This document shows positions 17,861-27,921 of a stretch of 64,000 bases of DNA, piece by piece (the stretch's first letter is position 1; the number at the start of each line of letters is the position of its first letter). The translations under genes were made by a program, and so were the position numbers. This stretch comes from Siminovitchia sediminis. Its GTDB lineage: Bacteria > Bacillota > Bacilli > Bacillales > Bacillaceae_C. Location: contig NZ_JBHUEO010000005.1 in the NCBI RefSeq assembly GCF_042680885.1, forward strand, positions 266,659-330,658, written 5' to 3'. Below the pieces are notes generated by a model that saw only the letters and a list, made by a program, of their open reading frames with translations, was not told the origin of the DNA and ran no database searches.

Positions 17861-18646
17861 ATGAAACAAAGAGTGGTCACAGCCATCACAGCCATGATCA
17901 TATTCCTCCCGCTTTTATATATTGGCGGGATTCCTTTCATCATCCTGGTATATGCAATGGCAACGATCGGATTATATGAATTATTAAAAATGCGGCATTA
18001 TCCGTTTTTTTCCGGACAGGGCATCATGTCTATGATTCTGCTTTGGATCATTCTCCTGCCGGGAACTTGGTTTGAATCAGGGCATGGAGCTGATATAAAA
18101 ATTAAGGCGGTTATCTTGGGTGTCCTGTTGTTTTTGGCATATACTGTATTAAGTAAAAATAAATTTAATTTCGATGACGCAGGTTTTATTATGCTAAGTG
18201 TGCTATATGTCGGAATTGGCTTCCATTTTCTTATAGAGACACGTGAAGCGGGTCTTACCTATTTGCTTTTTATATTGTTTGTTGTTTGGGGAACTGATTC
18301 AGGTGCTTATTTCGTTGGCAAATCTCTGGGTAAAAGAAAGCTCTGGCCTGAAATCAGTCCCAATAAAACTATTGGGGGATCCATAGGCGGAATTTTCATT
18401 GCCTTACTGATAGCTCTCCTCTTTTTTAGTTTTACGACACTGGATATACCGCTGCTACAATTGCTGGGCGTTACAATTATCCTCTCAGTTTTTGGACAAT
18501 TGGGCGATCTCGCTCAATCCGCATTCAAACGCCACTACGGTGTAAAAGATTCCGGAAACATCATGCCCGGACACGGGGGAATTTTGGACAGGTGCGACAG
18601 CTGGCTTTTTGTTCTGCCTCTTGTCCACTTATTGCAAATTATTTAA
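17861..18646 (+). CDS. cdsA: Phosphatidate cytidylyltransferase
   Basis: Makes CDP-diacylglycerol from phosphatidic acid and CTP at the membrane. The 261-residue polytopic protein carries the family signature near its C-terminus: FGQLGDLAQSAFKRHYGVKD followed by SGNIMPGHGGILDRCDS. It starts six bases after uppS with GAGGAG upstream, so the pair is co-translated. Confidence 0.97.
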   Translation: MKQRVVTAITAMIIFLPLLYIGGIPFIILVYAMATIGLYELLKMRHYPFFSGQGIMSMILLWIILLPGTWFESGHGADIKIKAVILGVLLFLAYTVLSKNKFNFDDAGFIMLSVLYVGIGFHFLIETREAGLTYLLFILFVVWGTDSGAYFVGKSLGKRKLWPEISPNKTIGGSIGGIFIALLIALLFFSFTTLDIPLLQLLGVTIILSVFGQLGDLAQSAFKRHYGVKDSGNIMPGHGGILDRCDSWLFVLPLVHLLQII

Positions 18647-18670
18647 TTGTCGCCATTGGGAGTGAAAAGT

Positions 18671-19816
18671 TTGAAATACATCAGTTTATTGGGGGCTACC
18701 GGTTCCATTGGGACTCAGACGCTTGAATTGATCAGGGAGCACCCCGGGCATTTTCGGCTGGCTGCCTTATCAGCCGGGAAAAACATTGATCTTGTCAGAA
18801 AAATTATTGAAGAGTTCGAACCGAAGCTCGTATCTGTCCAAACGAAAGAAGATGCTGATACCCTTCGATCCGAATTCTCCTCAAAAATTACATTTGTACA
18901 CGGCGAGGAAGGACTTATTGAAGCAGCCGTTTATAAAGAGTCTGATATTATACTGAATGCCGTTATTGGCAGTGTTGGCCTCACCCCTACGCTTCAGGCC
19001 ATTGAAGCGGGCAAAACGATAGCCATAGCCAATAAAGAGACCTTGGTCACGGCGGGTCATCTCGTCATGGGAGCAGCCAAAGAAAAAAATGTAGAGATTT
19101 TACCTGTTGACAGTGAACACTCAGCGATTTTTCAATGTCTGCAAGGGGAAGACACGAAGGAAATATCCAGGCTCCTGATCACTGCCTCAGGAGGGAGTTT
19201 CCGGGACCTGAATCGGGACGAATTACAGAGTGTTACACTCGAGCAGGCATTAAACCATCCAAATTGGTCCATGGGTTCCAAAATTACCATTGACTCTGCT
19301 ACAATGATGAACAAAGGGCTTGAGGTGATTGAGGCCCATTGGTTATTTGACCTGGAATATGAAAAAATTGATGTGTTGCTGCATCGTGAGAGTATTATCC
19401 ATTCATTAGTGGAATTTCATGACAGCAGTGTGATCGCTCAATTGGGAACACCCGACATGAGAGTTCCTATTCAATACGCCCTTACTTACCCGAAACGATT
19501 GGCTTTACAGTCAGCAAAGAAACTTGATCTGACCGAAATAGGCCGGCTGCATTTTCAGAAGATGGACATGGACCGCTACCGATGCCTGCAATATGCTTAT
19601 GATGCGGGACGCTCAGGAGGTACGCTTCCAACTGTATTAAATGCGGCGAATGAAGCGGCAGTCCACGCATTTCTTGAGCGAAAAATTTCTTTTATACGAA
19701 TTGAAGAACTCATTGAAAAAGCTATGGAACGTCATGAAATCATCCGTAACCCCGATCTCTCTGCCATTCGGGAAGTTGACAGGGAAACTAGACAGTTTGT
19801 TCACACACTCCTTTAA
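18671..19816 (+). CDS. dxr: 1-deoxy-D-xylulose-5-phosphate reductoisomerase
   Basis: Second enzyme of the MEP isoprenoid pathway, converting DXP to MEP with NADPH. The 381-residue product has LGATGSIGTQTLELI (NADPH fold), AIANKETLVTAGHLV, PVDSEHSAIFQCLQG (metal and substrate residues) and SATMMNKGLEVIEAHWLF. I chose TTG 18671 because GGGAG lies nine bases upstream; the in-frame GTG at 18662 overlaps that site. It supplies precursors for uppS upstream. Confidence 0.96.
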   Translation: MKYISLLGATGSIGTQTLELIREHPGHFRLAALSAGKNIDLVRKIIEEFEPKLVSVQTKEDADTLRSEFSSKITFVHGEEGLIEAAVYKESDIILNAVIGSVGLTPTLQAIEAGKTIAIANKETLVTAGHLVMGAAKEKNVEILPVDSEHSAIFQCLQGEDTKEISRLLITASGGSFRDLNRDELQSVTLEQALNHPNWSMGSKITIDSATMMNKGLEVIEAHWLFDLEYEKIDVLLHRESIIHSLVEFHDSSVIAQLGTPDMRVPIQYALTYPKRLALQSAKKLDLTEIGRLHFQKMDMDRYRCLQYAYDAGRSGGTLPTVLNAANEAAVHAFLERKISFIRIEELIEKAMERHEIIRNPDLSAIREVDRETRQFVHTLL

Positions 19817-19831
19817 AAGGTGGTTATTTTT

Positions 19832-21097
19832 TTGAATACAGTCATCGCTTTTATTATTATTTTTGGAGCCCTTGTTTTTTTTCATGAACTGGGACATTTT
19901 ATTTTTGCTAAGCGTTCAGGCATTCTTGTAAGAGAATTTGCCATTGGCATGGGGCCAAAAGTCTTTTCTCACAAAACAAAAGAAACCCTGTATACCATTC
20001 GTCTCTTGCCGATTGGCGGATACGTCAGAATGGCCGGAGAGGATCCGGAAATGCTTGAAATTAAGCCGGGCCATAGAATCGGACTCTTGCTAGATAAAGA
20101 GGGGCTTGTTGAAAAGGTGATACTTCAGGGAAAAGACCGCTTTCCCAATGCGCGTACGATTGAAGTTGAATCCGCTGATCTTGAACATGATCTGGTGGTC
20201 AAAGGGTATGAAGACGGGGAAGACGAGACCGTAAAAACATTTCGAGTTTCCCGAGAAGCAATGATCGTCGAGGATCAAGTTGAAACCCAGATTGCTCCGT
20301 GGGACCGTCAGTTTGGATCCAAGAAGCTCAGCGCAAGGGCGATGACGATTTTTGCAGGCCCCATGATGAACTTTGTGCTGGCCATTGTCATTTTTACCAT
20401 CTTAGGATTTATTCAGGGAGTACAGGTGAATGATCCGCTGATAGGAAAGCTGCTTCCTGATGGAGCTGCACAGGAAGCCGGATTCAAGGAAGGCGACACT
20501 GTTTTAAGTATCGATGGGGCTGAGATTTCAAATTTTGAGGATATCACGGAAATTGTACGCAGCCACCCGGGTGAGGAGCTTGTTTTCACCGTTGAACGTG
20601 ATGGAGCAACCCTGGATATACCGGTTACTCCGAAAAGAGAAGTCGCAGAGGGGGAAGAGTTTGGTCTCATTGGAGTTCAGGCTCCCGTAGATAAGTCCAT
20701 TTCGAAAGTGGCCTTCAACGGATTTTCTGAAACATACTTATTAACAATAGAAATTTTCAAGATTCTTGGGAAACTTGTTACAGGACAATTTTCCATCGAT
20801 ATGCTAGCCGGGCCTGTCGGGATATATAAAACGACAGAAACCGTTGCACAATCGGGTGTGCTGCTTTTAATGAGGTGGACAGGGTTGCTGAGCATTAACC
20901 TTGGGATAATGAACTTGCTTCCGGTTCCTGCATTGGATGGCGGCAGACTGTTATTCTTCGGAATTGAAGCGCTGAGGGGTAAACCTATCGACCGCCAGAA
21001 AGAAGGTTTGGTCCATTTTATTGGTTTTGCCCTATTAATGGTATTAATGATTGTAGTCACATGGAACGATATTCAAAGGTTTTTTATCTTTAAATAA
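19832..21097 (+). CDS. rseP: Site-2 intramembrane protease RseP (RasP)
   Basis: Zinc metalloprotease that cuts membrane-embedded substrates such as anti-sigma factors after site-1 cleavage. The 421-residue product has the HELGH zinc motif (LVFFHELGHFIFAKRSG, about residues 15-31), a PDZ domain (about 195-275, EAGFKEGDTVLSIDGAE) and the C-terminal membrane motif NLLPVPALDGGRLLF with the third zinc ligand Asp. Start TTG 19832 follows AAAAGGTGG; GTG 19820 would overlap it. The name in B. subtilis is rasP. Confidence 0.95.
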   Translation: MNTVIAFIIIFGALVFFHELGHFIFAKRSGILVREFAIGMGPKVFSHKTKETLYTIRLLPIGGYVRMAGEDPEMLEIKPGHRIGLLLDKEGLVEKVILQGKDRFPNARTIEVESADLEHDLVVKGYEDGEDETVKTFRVSREAMIVEDQVETQIAPWDRQFGSKKLSARAMTIFAGPMMNFVLAIVIFTILGFIQGVQVNDPLIGKLLPDGAAQEAGFKEGDTVLSIDGAEISNFEDITEIVRSHPGEELVFTVERDGATLDIPVTPKREVAEGEEFGLIGVQAPVDKSISKVAFNGFSETYLLTIEIFKILGKLVTGQFSIDMLAGPVGIYKTTETVAQSGVLLLMRWTGLLSINLGIMNLLPVPALDGGRLLFFGIEALRGKPIDRQKEGLVHFIGFALLMVLMIVVTWNDIQRFFIFK

Positions 21098-21117
21098 TCC
21101 AAGTTGAGGTGCAAGTA

Positions 21118-22827
21118 ATGAAGCAAAGCATGACAATCATTCCAACGCTCAGAGAGCTTCCTTCGGATGCAGAGATTAAAAGTCATCAGCTGCTTCTCAG
21201 AGCAGGATTTATTAAACAAATTGCCAGCGGGGTTTACACTTATTTACCGCTTGCCAAAAGAACATTAGATCATATTGAAAGAATTATACGTGAAGAGATG
21301 GAGCGGGCAGGAGCTGCAGAACTGCTTATGCCTGCCCTGCAGCCTGCTGAGCTGTGGCAGGATTCCGGACGCTGGTATACATATGGCGATGAATTGATGA
21401 GAATGCATGACCGCCACGACCGCAGCTTTGCACTGGGTCCGACTCATGAAGAAGTGATTACAAGCATTGTCAATGACGCAGTACCTTCGTACAAGCGCCT
21501 TCCAATCACCCTTTATCAGATCCAGACAAAATTCAGGGATGAAAAACGTCCCCGATTCGGGCTGTTGCGCGGCAGGGAATTTGTTATGAAGGATGCATAT
21601 TCATTCCATACCTCTTCTGAAAGTCTTGATGACACCTATCAAAAAATGTATCAGGCCTATATAAATATTTTTAACAGATGCGGTTTGGATTTTCGCGCGG
21701 TCTTAGCCGATTCCGGGGCGATTGGCGGGAAGGACACGCAGGAATTCATGGTACTTTCAGAGATTGGTGAGGATACCATTGCCTATTCTGATTCCTCATC
21801 CTATGCTGCAAACATAGAAATGGCAGAAATAAACCAGGAGTATGTGAAGCCTGACGCCCCTCCAAAGGACTTGGAAAAAGTCGAAACACCTGATCAAAAA
21901 ACTATAGCTGAAGTATCAGAGTTTCTTCAAGTATCAGCCTCAGATGTTATAAAGTCATTGGTCTTGCTTGTCGATGAAGAACCTGTGATGGTGCTCGTCA
22001 GAGGTGACCACGAAGCCAATGAGGTGAAAGTAAAAAATGCTCTGGATGCCAAGGCTGTTGAATTTGCAGACGAAGAAAAAACGAAGGAGCTGCTGAATTG
22101 CTCATTTGGATCAATCGGTCCCGTTAATCTTCCGGATAATGTAAAGATCATTGCCGATCAAGCGGTTGAATACATGATAAATGCGGTGTGCGGAGCAAAT
22201 GAAGACGGCTTTCATTATAAGAACGTGGTTCCGGGGCGCGATTTCCAAGTGGAAACCTATGCCGACCTGCGATTTATTCAGGAAGGGGATCCTTCGCCGG
22301 ACGGGAAAGGAACAATTAAATTTGCCCGTGGTATTGAAGTCGGGCACATCTTTAAACTGGGCACGACATACAGTGAAGCAATGTCTGCCAAGTATTTGGA
22401 TGAAAATGGCAAGGCTCACCCCTATATCATGGGCTGTTACGGCATCGGTGTATCCAGGACGCTGGCTGCCATTGCCGAACAATTTAACGATGAAAACGGA
22501 TTGATATGGCCTGCCAACATTGCACCATATGATATTCACCTGATACCGGTAAATATGAAAAATGAAGATCAGAAAAACCTTGCTGAGAAACTATACAGCA
22601 GCCTCCAAGAACATCAATATGACGTACTGTTTGATGATCGGAACGAGCGTCCGGGCGTTAAATTCAATGATTCCGATTTAATCGGTTTGCCTGTGCGTGT
22701 AACGGTGGGCAAGAAAGCAGCCGAGGGGATCGTGGAAGTTAAAATCCGTAAGACCGGTGAAATGATAGAAGCGAAAGCTGAGGAACTGAATGGCGTATTG
22801 GAGCGCATTTTTAAAGAACTTGAATGA
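21118..22827 (+). CDS. proS: Prolyl-tRNA synthetase
   Basis: Class II synthetase charging tRNA-Pro. The 569-residue bacterial-type enzyme has motif 2 region KFRDEKRPRFGLLRGREFVM, the TH motif ALGPTHEEVITSIV, an inserted editing domain between about residues 225 and 400 (SASDVIKSLVLLVDEEPVMV), and a C-terminal anticodon domain (FDDRNERPGVKFNDSDLIGL). ATG 21118 is preceded by TTGAGGTG. Confidence 0.97.
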   Translation: MKQSMTIIPTLRELPSDAEIKSHQLLLRAGFIKQIASGVYTYLPLAKRTLDHIERIIREEMERAGAAELLMPALQPAELWQDSGRWYTYGDELMRMHDRHDRSFALGPTHEEVITSIVNDAVPSYKRLPITLYQIQTKFRDEKRPRFGLLRGREFVMKDAYSFHTSSESLDDTYQKMYQAYINIFNRCGLDFRAVLADSGAIGGKDTQEFMVLSEIGEDTIAYSDSSSYAANIEMAEINQEYVKPDAPPKDLEKVETPDQKTIAEVSEFLQVSASDVIKSLVLLVDEEPVMVLVRGDHEANEVKVKNALDAKAVEFADEEKTKELLNCSFGSIGPVNLPDNVKIIADQAVEYMINAVCGANEDGFHYKNVVPGRDFQVETYADLRFIQEGDPSPDGKGTIKFARGIEVGHIFKLGTTYSEAMSAKYLDENGKAHPYIMGCYGIGVSRTLAAIAEQFNDENGLIWPANIAPYDIHLIPVNMKNEDQKNLAEKLYSSLQEHQYDVLFDDRNERPGVKFNDSDLIGLPVRVTVGKKAAEGIVEVKIRKTGEMIEAKAEELNGVLERIFKELE

Positions 22828-22838
22828 ATAGGAAAAAA

Positions 22839-22870
22839 GGTACCTTGATTTAAAGGTGCCTTCCTTATTT
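22839..22870 (+). terminator. Terminator-like hairpin after proS
   Basis: GGTACCTT at 22839-22846 pairs with AAGGTGCC at 22853-22860, allowing one G-U pair, followed by the T-rich TTCCTTATTT. Confidence 0.65.
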
Positions 22871-22899
22871 CCTATCGACTAGATGAGGGGGAGAATCAA

Positions 22900-25800
22900 A
22901 TGACGTCCAGGACGGATCATCCCGCCGAAAAAAAAGAACGCTTTTTACTTTTACTCCAGCAGATCGGTTTAACTGATGATGCATATATAGTGCATTTACG
23001 GTCCGGGCAAATTGAAAAGCTGGTGGTTGATAAAACGAATAAAAAATGGCATTTTTATTTTTCATTAGACAAGCTGATTCCCAGCAGCATCTATACAATG
23101 TTTTCCAAAAAGCTCCAGCAGGCCTTCCAGCATATTGCCCAAGTGAACTTTTCTCTATCTTATGCCGATCCAACGTTTAACGAGGAACTCGTTATTGATT
23201 ACTGGCGGGACTGTCTAAAAGAGATTGAGGGTATGTCTCCCATGCTGCTCGGTTTATTGAAAGGCCAACTGCCAAGAGTTCAAGGGAATAAATTGGTCGT
23301 TACGGTCAGAAATGACATGGAGGCAAGAACCCTGCAGGAAAAATACGGAAGGTTTATTTCTGAAATCTATCAAAAGTTTGGTTTTCCTTCTATGATGTTG
23401 ACAGCTGAAATTGGCAATGCGGAACAATCACAAGAAGAATATGAAAGATTTATGGAAGAAAAGCAAAAAGAAGATGAAGAACGAGCTCGTCAAGCCGTAG
23501 CAGAAATGAAGAAATTGGAAGAAGAGAAGAAAAACAGCAGCGATGTTGAATTAAACGGTCCACTGACCATTGGTTATGCTATTAAAAACGATGAAGACAT
23601 TCGGAAGTTGGAAGATATTGTAGATGAAGAGCGCCGGATTACAGTGGAAGGATATATCTTTTCCGCCGAAACCAGAGAACTGCGAAGCGGACGAACACTC
23701 CTGTTGTTTAAACTGACCGATTACACCGACTCTATCTCCGTGAAAATGTTCTCAAAAGATCAAGAGGATGCGGCCATGATGAATTTGGTTAAAAAAGGCA
23801 TGTGGGCAAGAGTACGGGGAAGTGTTCAAAATGACACCTTTGCCAGGGAACTTGTCCTCATGGCACAGGATATCAATGAAGTGAAGGCAAAGGAAAGAAT
23901 GGATCATGCTGATGGAGAGAAACGTGTTGAACTTCATTTACATTCACCCATGAGCCAAATGGATGCAGTGACCTCTATCAGCAGTTATGTAGCCCAGGCG
24001 AAAAAGTGGGGCCATACCGCGTTGGCTCTTACAGATCATGCAGTTGTACAGTCTTTTCCTGAAGCCTACAGTGCGGGAAAAAAGAACGATATGAAAATGA
24101 TCTATGGACTCGAAGCCAATCTGGTCGATGATGGAGTTCCGATTGCTTATAATAGCGCCCATCGGTTTTTGGAGGAAGAGACATATATTGTGTTTGACGT
24201 AGAAACGACAGGGCTATCAGCAATCTATGACAAAATTATTGAATTGGCAGCAGTTAAAATCCGGAACGGTGAAGAGGTTGACCGTTTCGAGCGATTTGCC
24301 AATCCTCATCATCCGCTGTCAGCAACAACCATAGAATTAACCGGTATTACAGATGATATGGTTGAGAATGCTCCGGAAATAGAAGAGGTGCTGCAGGATT
24401 TCCATCATTGGATAGGTGATGGGATCCTGGTCGCCCATAATGCTTCGTTTGACATTGGATTTTTAAACACAGGCAATCAGAGGGCTGGTTTGCCTAAAAT
24501 TGATAATCCGGTAATTGATACATTGGAGCTGGGAAGATTCTTGTATCCGGAATTTAAAAACCACAGGCTGAATACTTTGGCTAAGAGATTCGACATTGAA
24601 CTCGTTCAGCACCACCGGGCGATTTATGATGCGGAGGCTACCGGGAAAATCCTATTAAAAATGCTTGCAGATGCAAGAAAAAGAGAAATCCTATACCATG
24701 ATCAATTGAATGATAACATGGGACAAGGTGATGCCTATAAACGGGCAAGGCCCTCACACTGTACACTGCTTGCACAAAATGATGAAGGTTTAAAAAACCT
24801 TTATAAATTGGTTTCCTATTCCCATTTAAATTACTTTTATCGCGTTCCCCGGATTCCGCGATCACTTTTGGAGAAACACCGGGAAGGAATTTTGGTTGGT
24901 TCCGGGTGTGATAAAGGTGAAGTCTTTGAAGCCATGATGCAAAAAGGACGGGCAGAAGCCGAAAAAGCTGCTTCTTTTTATGATTACCTGGAAATTCATC
25001 CAAAAGCGGTGTATGCTCCTCTCATTGAGATGGAATTGGTCAATGATGAGAAAAACCTTGAAGACATTATTAAAAATATTGTAAGCATGGGAGAGGACCT
25101 CAACATTCCGGTTGTCGCTACCGGAAATGTTCATTATATGAACAAGGAGGATAAAATTTACCGTGAAATTCTCATCCGCTCCCAAGGCGGTGCGAATCCG
25201 ATGAACCGGCATCATCTGCCGGATGTTCATTTTAGAACAACCGATGAGATGCTGGAAGAGTTTTCCTTTTTGGGGGATGAAAAAGCATACGAAGTCGTTG
25301 TGCGCAACAGCAATTTAATTGCTGGAAAGATCAGTGATGTCAAACCGATTAAGGATGATTTGTATACTCCGAAAATTGATGGAGCCGAGGAAGAAATCCG
25401 GTCCATGAGCTACGAAAGGGCGAAATCAATCTATGGGGAGGAACTTCCGGAAATCGTGGAAGCGCGTCTTGAAAAAGAATTGGCCAGTATTATCGGACAT
25501 GGGTTTGCAGTTATTTATCTGATCTCTCATAAACTAGTAAAAAAATCATTAACAGATGGGTACTTGGTAGGTTCCAGAGGATCCGTGGGTTCTTCATTTG
25601 TAGCGACCATGACCGAAATTACCGAGGTTAATCCGCTTCCGCCGCACTATGTCTGTCCGGAATGCAAGCATTCCGAGTTTTTTGATGACGGGTCCGTTGG
25701 TTCAGGTTTTGACCTTCCGGACAAAAATTGTGAAAAATGCGGAGTGGAATATAAAAAGGATGGCCATGACATCCCGTTTGAAACATTCCTTGGGTTTAAG

Positions 25801-27234
25801 GGAGACAAAGTTCCGGATATTGACCTGAACTTCTCTGGGGATTATCAGCCGATTGCCCATAATTATACAAAAGAATTGTTTGGTGAAGATTATGTGTATC
25901 GTGCAGGTACAATCGGTACTGTAGCTGAAAAAACAGCATACGGATATGTCAGAGGATATGAACAGGACCACAATCTCATGATGCGCAATGCGGAAGTGGA
26001 CCGGCTTGTACAGGGATGTACAGGAGTTAAAAGAACAACCGGGCAACATCCCGGCGGTATTATTGTTGTACCGTCCCATATGGAGATATTTGATTTTACT
26101 CCGATACAGTATCCTGCTGATGATACGTCTTCTGAATGGAGGACAACACATTTTGATTTCCATTCCATCGATAGCAATCTGTTAAAATTAGATATTCTCG
26201 GCCACGATGATCCGACAGTTATACGCATGCTGCAAGAATTGAGCGGAATCGACCCTAAAACCCTTCCGATCGATGACCCTGAAGTTATGAAGATTTTTAG
26301 CGGTACAGAGTCCCTTGGTGTAACGGAAGAGCAAATAATGTGTAAAACCGGAACACTGGGAATACCTGAATTCGGTACTCGATTTGTCAGGCAAATGCTG
26401 GAAGATACGAAGCCTACGACGTTTTCCGAGCTTGTCCAAATTTCCGGCCTTTCACACGGGACGGATGTATGGCTCGGAAATGCGCAGGAACTGATCCGTT
26501 CGGGAACCTGTACATTGTCGGAAGTGATCGGATGCCGGGATGATATTATGGTATATTTGATTTACCAGGGGATTGAACCATCTCTTTCCTTTAAAATTAT
26601 GGAATCTGTCAGGAAAGGAAGAGGCCTGACGCCTGAATGGGAGGAAGAGATGCGCAGGAACAATGTGCCGGAATGGTATATCGATTCATGTAAAAAAATA
26701 AAGTACATGTTTCCTAAGGCGCACGCTACAGCGTATGTACTTATGGCAGTGCGTATAGCTTATTTTAAGGTGCACCATCCGCTTTTGTACTATGCGTCTT
26801 ACTTTACAGTCAGAGCCGAAGATTTTGATCTGGAAACGATGGTTCGGGGATCACAGGCCATCCGGTCCAAAATTGAAGAAATTAATGCCAAAGGCCTGGA
26901 TGCCACACCGAAGGAGAAAAATCTATTGACTGTGTTGGAACTGGCTTTGGAAATGTGCGAGCGAAAATATAAATTTCAGCGTGTAGATTTGTACCGTTCC
27001 AGTGCCACTGAATTCCTTATTGACGGTGACTCTTTGATTCCGCCGTTTAATGCCATACCCGGCCTGGGCACCAATGCTGCAATCAATATCGTTAAAGCGC
27101 GGGAAGAGGGAGAATTCCTTTCCAAAGAAGACCTCCAAAAACGGGGGAAAGTATCTAAGACGGTAATTGAGTATTTGGATCAGCAGGGCTGTCTCGAGTC
27201 ACTTCCTGAACAAAACCAGCTGTCTCTCTTTTAA
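22900..27234 (+). CDS. polC: DNA polymerase III alpha subunit, Gram-positive type (PolC)
   Basis: Replicative polymerase with built-in proofreading. The 1444-residue product has the family order: N-terminal domain, OB fold (about 220-330), PHP domain (VELHLHSPMSQMDAVTSISS, about 343), DEDD exonuclease (YIVFDVETTGLSAIYDKIIE, about 429, ending HHRAIYDAEATGKIL), then the split PHP and polymerase core with GSRGSVGSSFVATMTEITEV (about 891), a zinc knuckle (CPECKHSEFF...CEKCG) and PDIDLNFSGDYQPIAHNYT (about 973). ATG 22900 follows GAGGGGGAG. Length matches B. subtilis (1437). Confidence 0.98.
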   Translation: MTSRTDHPAEKKERFLLLLQQIGLTDDAYIVHLRSGQIEKLVVDKTNKKWHFYFSLDKLIPSSIYTMFSKKLQQAFQHIAQVNFSLSYADPTFNEELVIDYWRDCLKEIEGMSPMLLGLLKGQLPRVQGNKLVVTVRNDMEARTLQEKYGRFISEIYQKFGFPSMMLTAEIGNAEQSQEEYERFMEEKQKEDEERARQAVAEMKKLEEEKKNSSDVELNGPLTIGYAIKNDEDIRKLEDIVDEERRITVEGYIFSAETRELRSGRTLLLFKLTDYTDSISVKMFSKDQEDAAMMNLVKKGMWARVRGSVQNDTFARELVLMAQDINEVKAKERMDHADGEKRVELHLHSPMSQMDAVTSISSYVAQAKKWGHTALALTDHAVVQSFPEAYSAGKKNDMKMIYGLEANLVDDGVPIAYNSAHRFLEEETYIVFDVETTGLSAIYDKIIELAAVKIRNGEEVDRFERFANPHHPLSATTIELTGITDDMVENAPEIEEVLQDFHHWIGDGILVAHNASFDIGFLNTGNQRAGLPKIDNPVIDTLELGRFLYPEFKNHRLNTLAKRFDIELVQHHRAIYDAEATGKILLKMLADARKREILYHDQLNDNMGQGDAYKRARPSHCTLLAQNDEGLKNLYKLVSYSHLNYFYRVPRIPRSLLEKHREGILVGSGCDKGEVFEAMMQKGRAEAEKAASFYDYLEIHPKAVYAPLIEMELVNDEKNLEDIIKNIVSMGEDLNIPVVATGNVHYMNKEDKIYREILIRSQGGANPMNRHHLPDVHFRTTDEMLEEFSFLGDEKAYEVVVRNSNLIAGKISDVKPIKDDLYTPKIDGAEEEIRSMSYERAKSIYGEELPEIVEARLEKELASIIGHGFAVIYLISHKLVKKSLTDGYLVGSRGSVGSSFVATMTEITEVNPLPPHYVCPECKHSEFFDDGSVGSGFDLPDKNCEKCGVEYKKDGHDIPFETFLGFKGDKVPDIDLNFSGDYQPIAHNYTKELFGEDYVYRAGTIGTVAEKTAYGYVRGYEQDHNLMMRNAEVDRLVQGCTGVKRTTGQHPGGIIVVPSHMEIFDFTPIQYPADDTSSEWRTTHFDFHSIDSNLLKLDILGHDDPTVIRMLQELSGIDPKTLPIDDPEVMKIFSGTESLGVTEEQIMCKTGTLGIPEFGTRFVRQMLEDTKPTTFSELVQISGLSHGTDVWLGNAQELIRSGTCTLSEVIGCRDDIMVYLIYQGIEPSLSFKIMESVRKGRGLTPEWEEEMRRNNVPEWYIDSCKKIKYMFPKAHATAYVLMAVRIAYFKVHHPLLYYASYFTVRAEDFDLETMVRGSQAIRSKIEEINAKGLDATPKEKNLLTVLELALEMCERKYKFQRVDLYRSSATEFLIDGDSLIPPFNAIPGLGTNAAINIVKAREEGEFLSKEDLQKRGKVSKTVIEYLDQQGCLESLPEQNQLSLF

Positions 27235-27265
27235 GACATCTTCACCTTCTCACGCTGCCAGTGAT

Positions 27266-27294
27266 TTGCAAACAATAAATGGTTATGGTATATT
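27266..27294 (+). promoter_or_regulatory. SigA-type promoter for the rimP-nusA-infB operon
   Basis: TTGCAA at 27266-27271 and TATATT at 27289-27294 with a 17-base spacer, 120 bases before rimP. Confidence 0.65.
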
Positions 27295-27328
27295 TTTATT
27301 GGAAATACTATGAATAACCTCTGCGCAA

Positions 27329-27353
27329 AAAGAGTGGGTGCCCCCCACTCTTT
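27329..27353 (+). promoter_or_regulatory. Leader hairpin upstream of rimP
   Basis: AAAGAGTGGG and CCCACTCTTT form a perfect 10-bp stem with a five-base loop, downstream of the operon promoter. CGTATTG follows instead of a T-run, so it is a weak terminator for polC at best; a role as a leader element of the nusA operon is equally possible. Confidence 0.6.
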
Positions 27354-27413
27354 CGTATTGTTGCGGATAAATATACGGAAATGAACAAGAAACTCTATAT
27401 TTTGGAGGTTTTT

Positions 27414-27881
27414 ATGAGTAAAGTGACAGACATTGTGGAAGAGCTGGCAGTTCCGATCCTCGATGATTTGCAGTTGGAGCTAGTGGACATTGAATATGTA
27501 AAAGAGGGGAAAAACTGGTATCTTCGGCTTTTCATCGATAAGGAAAACGGTGTAGATATCGAGGAGTGCGGCATTGTCAGTGAACGGCTTGGAGAGAAGC
27601 TCGATGAAATGGATCCCATTCCACACAATTACTTTCTTGAAGTCTCATCACCTGGTGCCGAAAGGCCATTGAAAAAAGCTCAGGATTTTACAAAAGCTGT
27701 TGGAAAGCAAGTGAATATTAAAACATATGAGCCGGTCGAAGGCGAGAAAGAATTTGAAGGCAAACTGACAGAGTTTAATGGAGAAACGTTAAAAATCGAC
27801 GTGAAGATCAAAACCCGGACCAAAACAATTGAAATTCCATATAACAAAGTGGCAAAAGCCCGTTTAGCCGTCGTTTTTTAA
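27414..27881 (+). CDS. rimP: Ribosome maturation factor RimP
   Basis: 30S assembly factor (formerly YlxS). The 155-residue product has LELVDIEYVKEGKNWYLRLF, EECGIVSERLGEKLDEMDPI and the motif FLEVSSPGAERPLK that is conserved in the family. ATG 27414 follows TTGGAGG; the in-frame ATG at 27381 lacks a site and adds a non-family extension. Confidence 0.96.
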   Translation: MSKVTDIVEELAVPILDDLQLELVDIEYVKEGKNWYLRLFIDKENGVDIEECGIVSERLGEKLDEMDPIPHNYFLEVSSPGAERPLKKAQDFTKAVGKQVNIKTYEPVEGEKEFEGKLTEFNGETLKIDVKIKTRTKTIEIPYNKVAKARLAVVF

Positions 27882-27921
27882 ACAGTACAGGAGAATGATT
27901 GAAAAAGGGGAGGACATGGTC

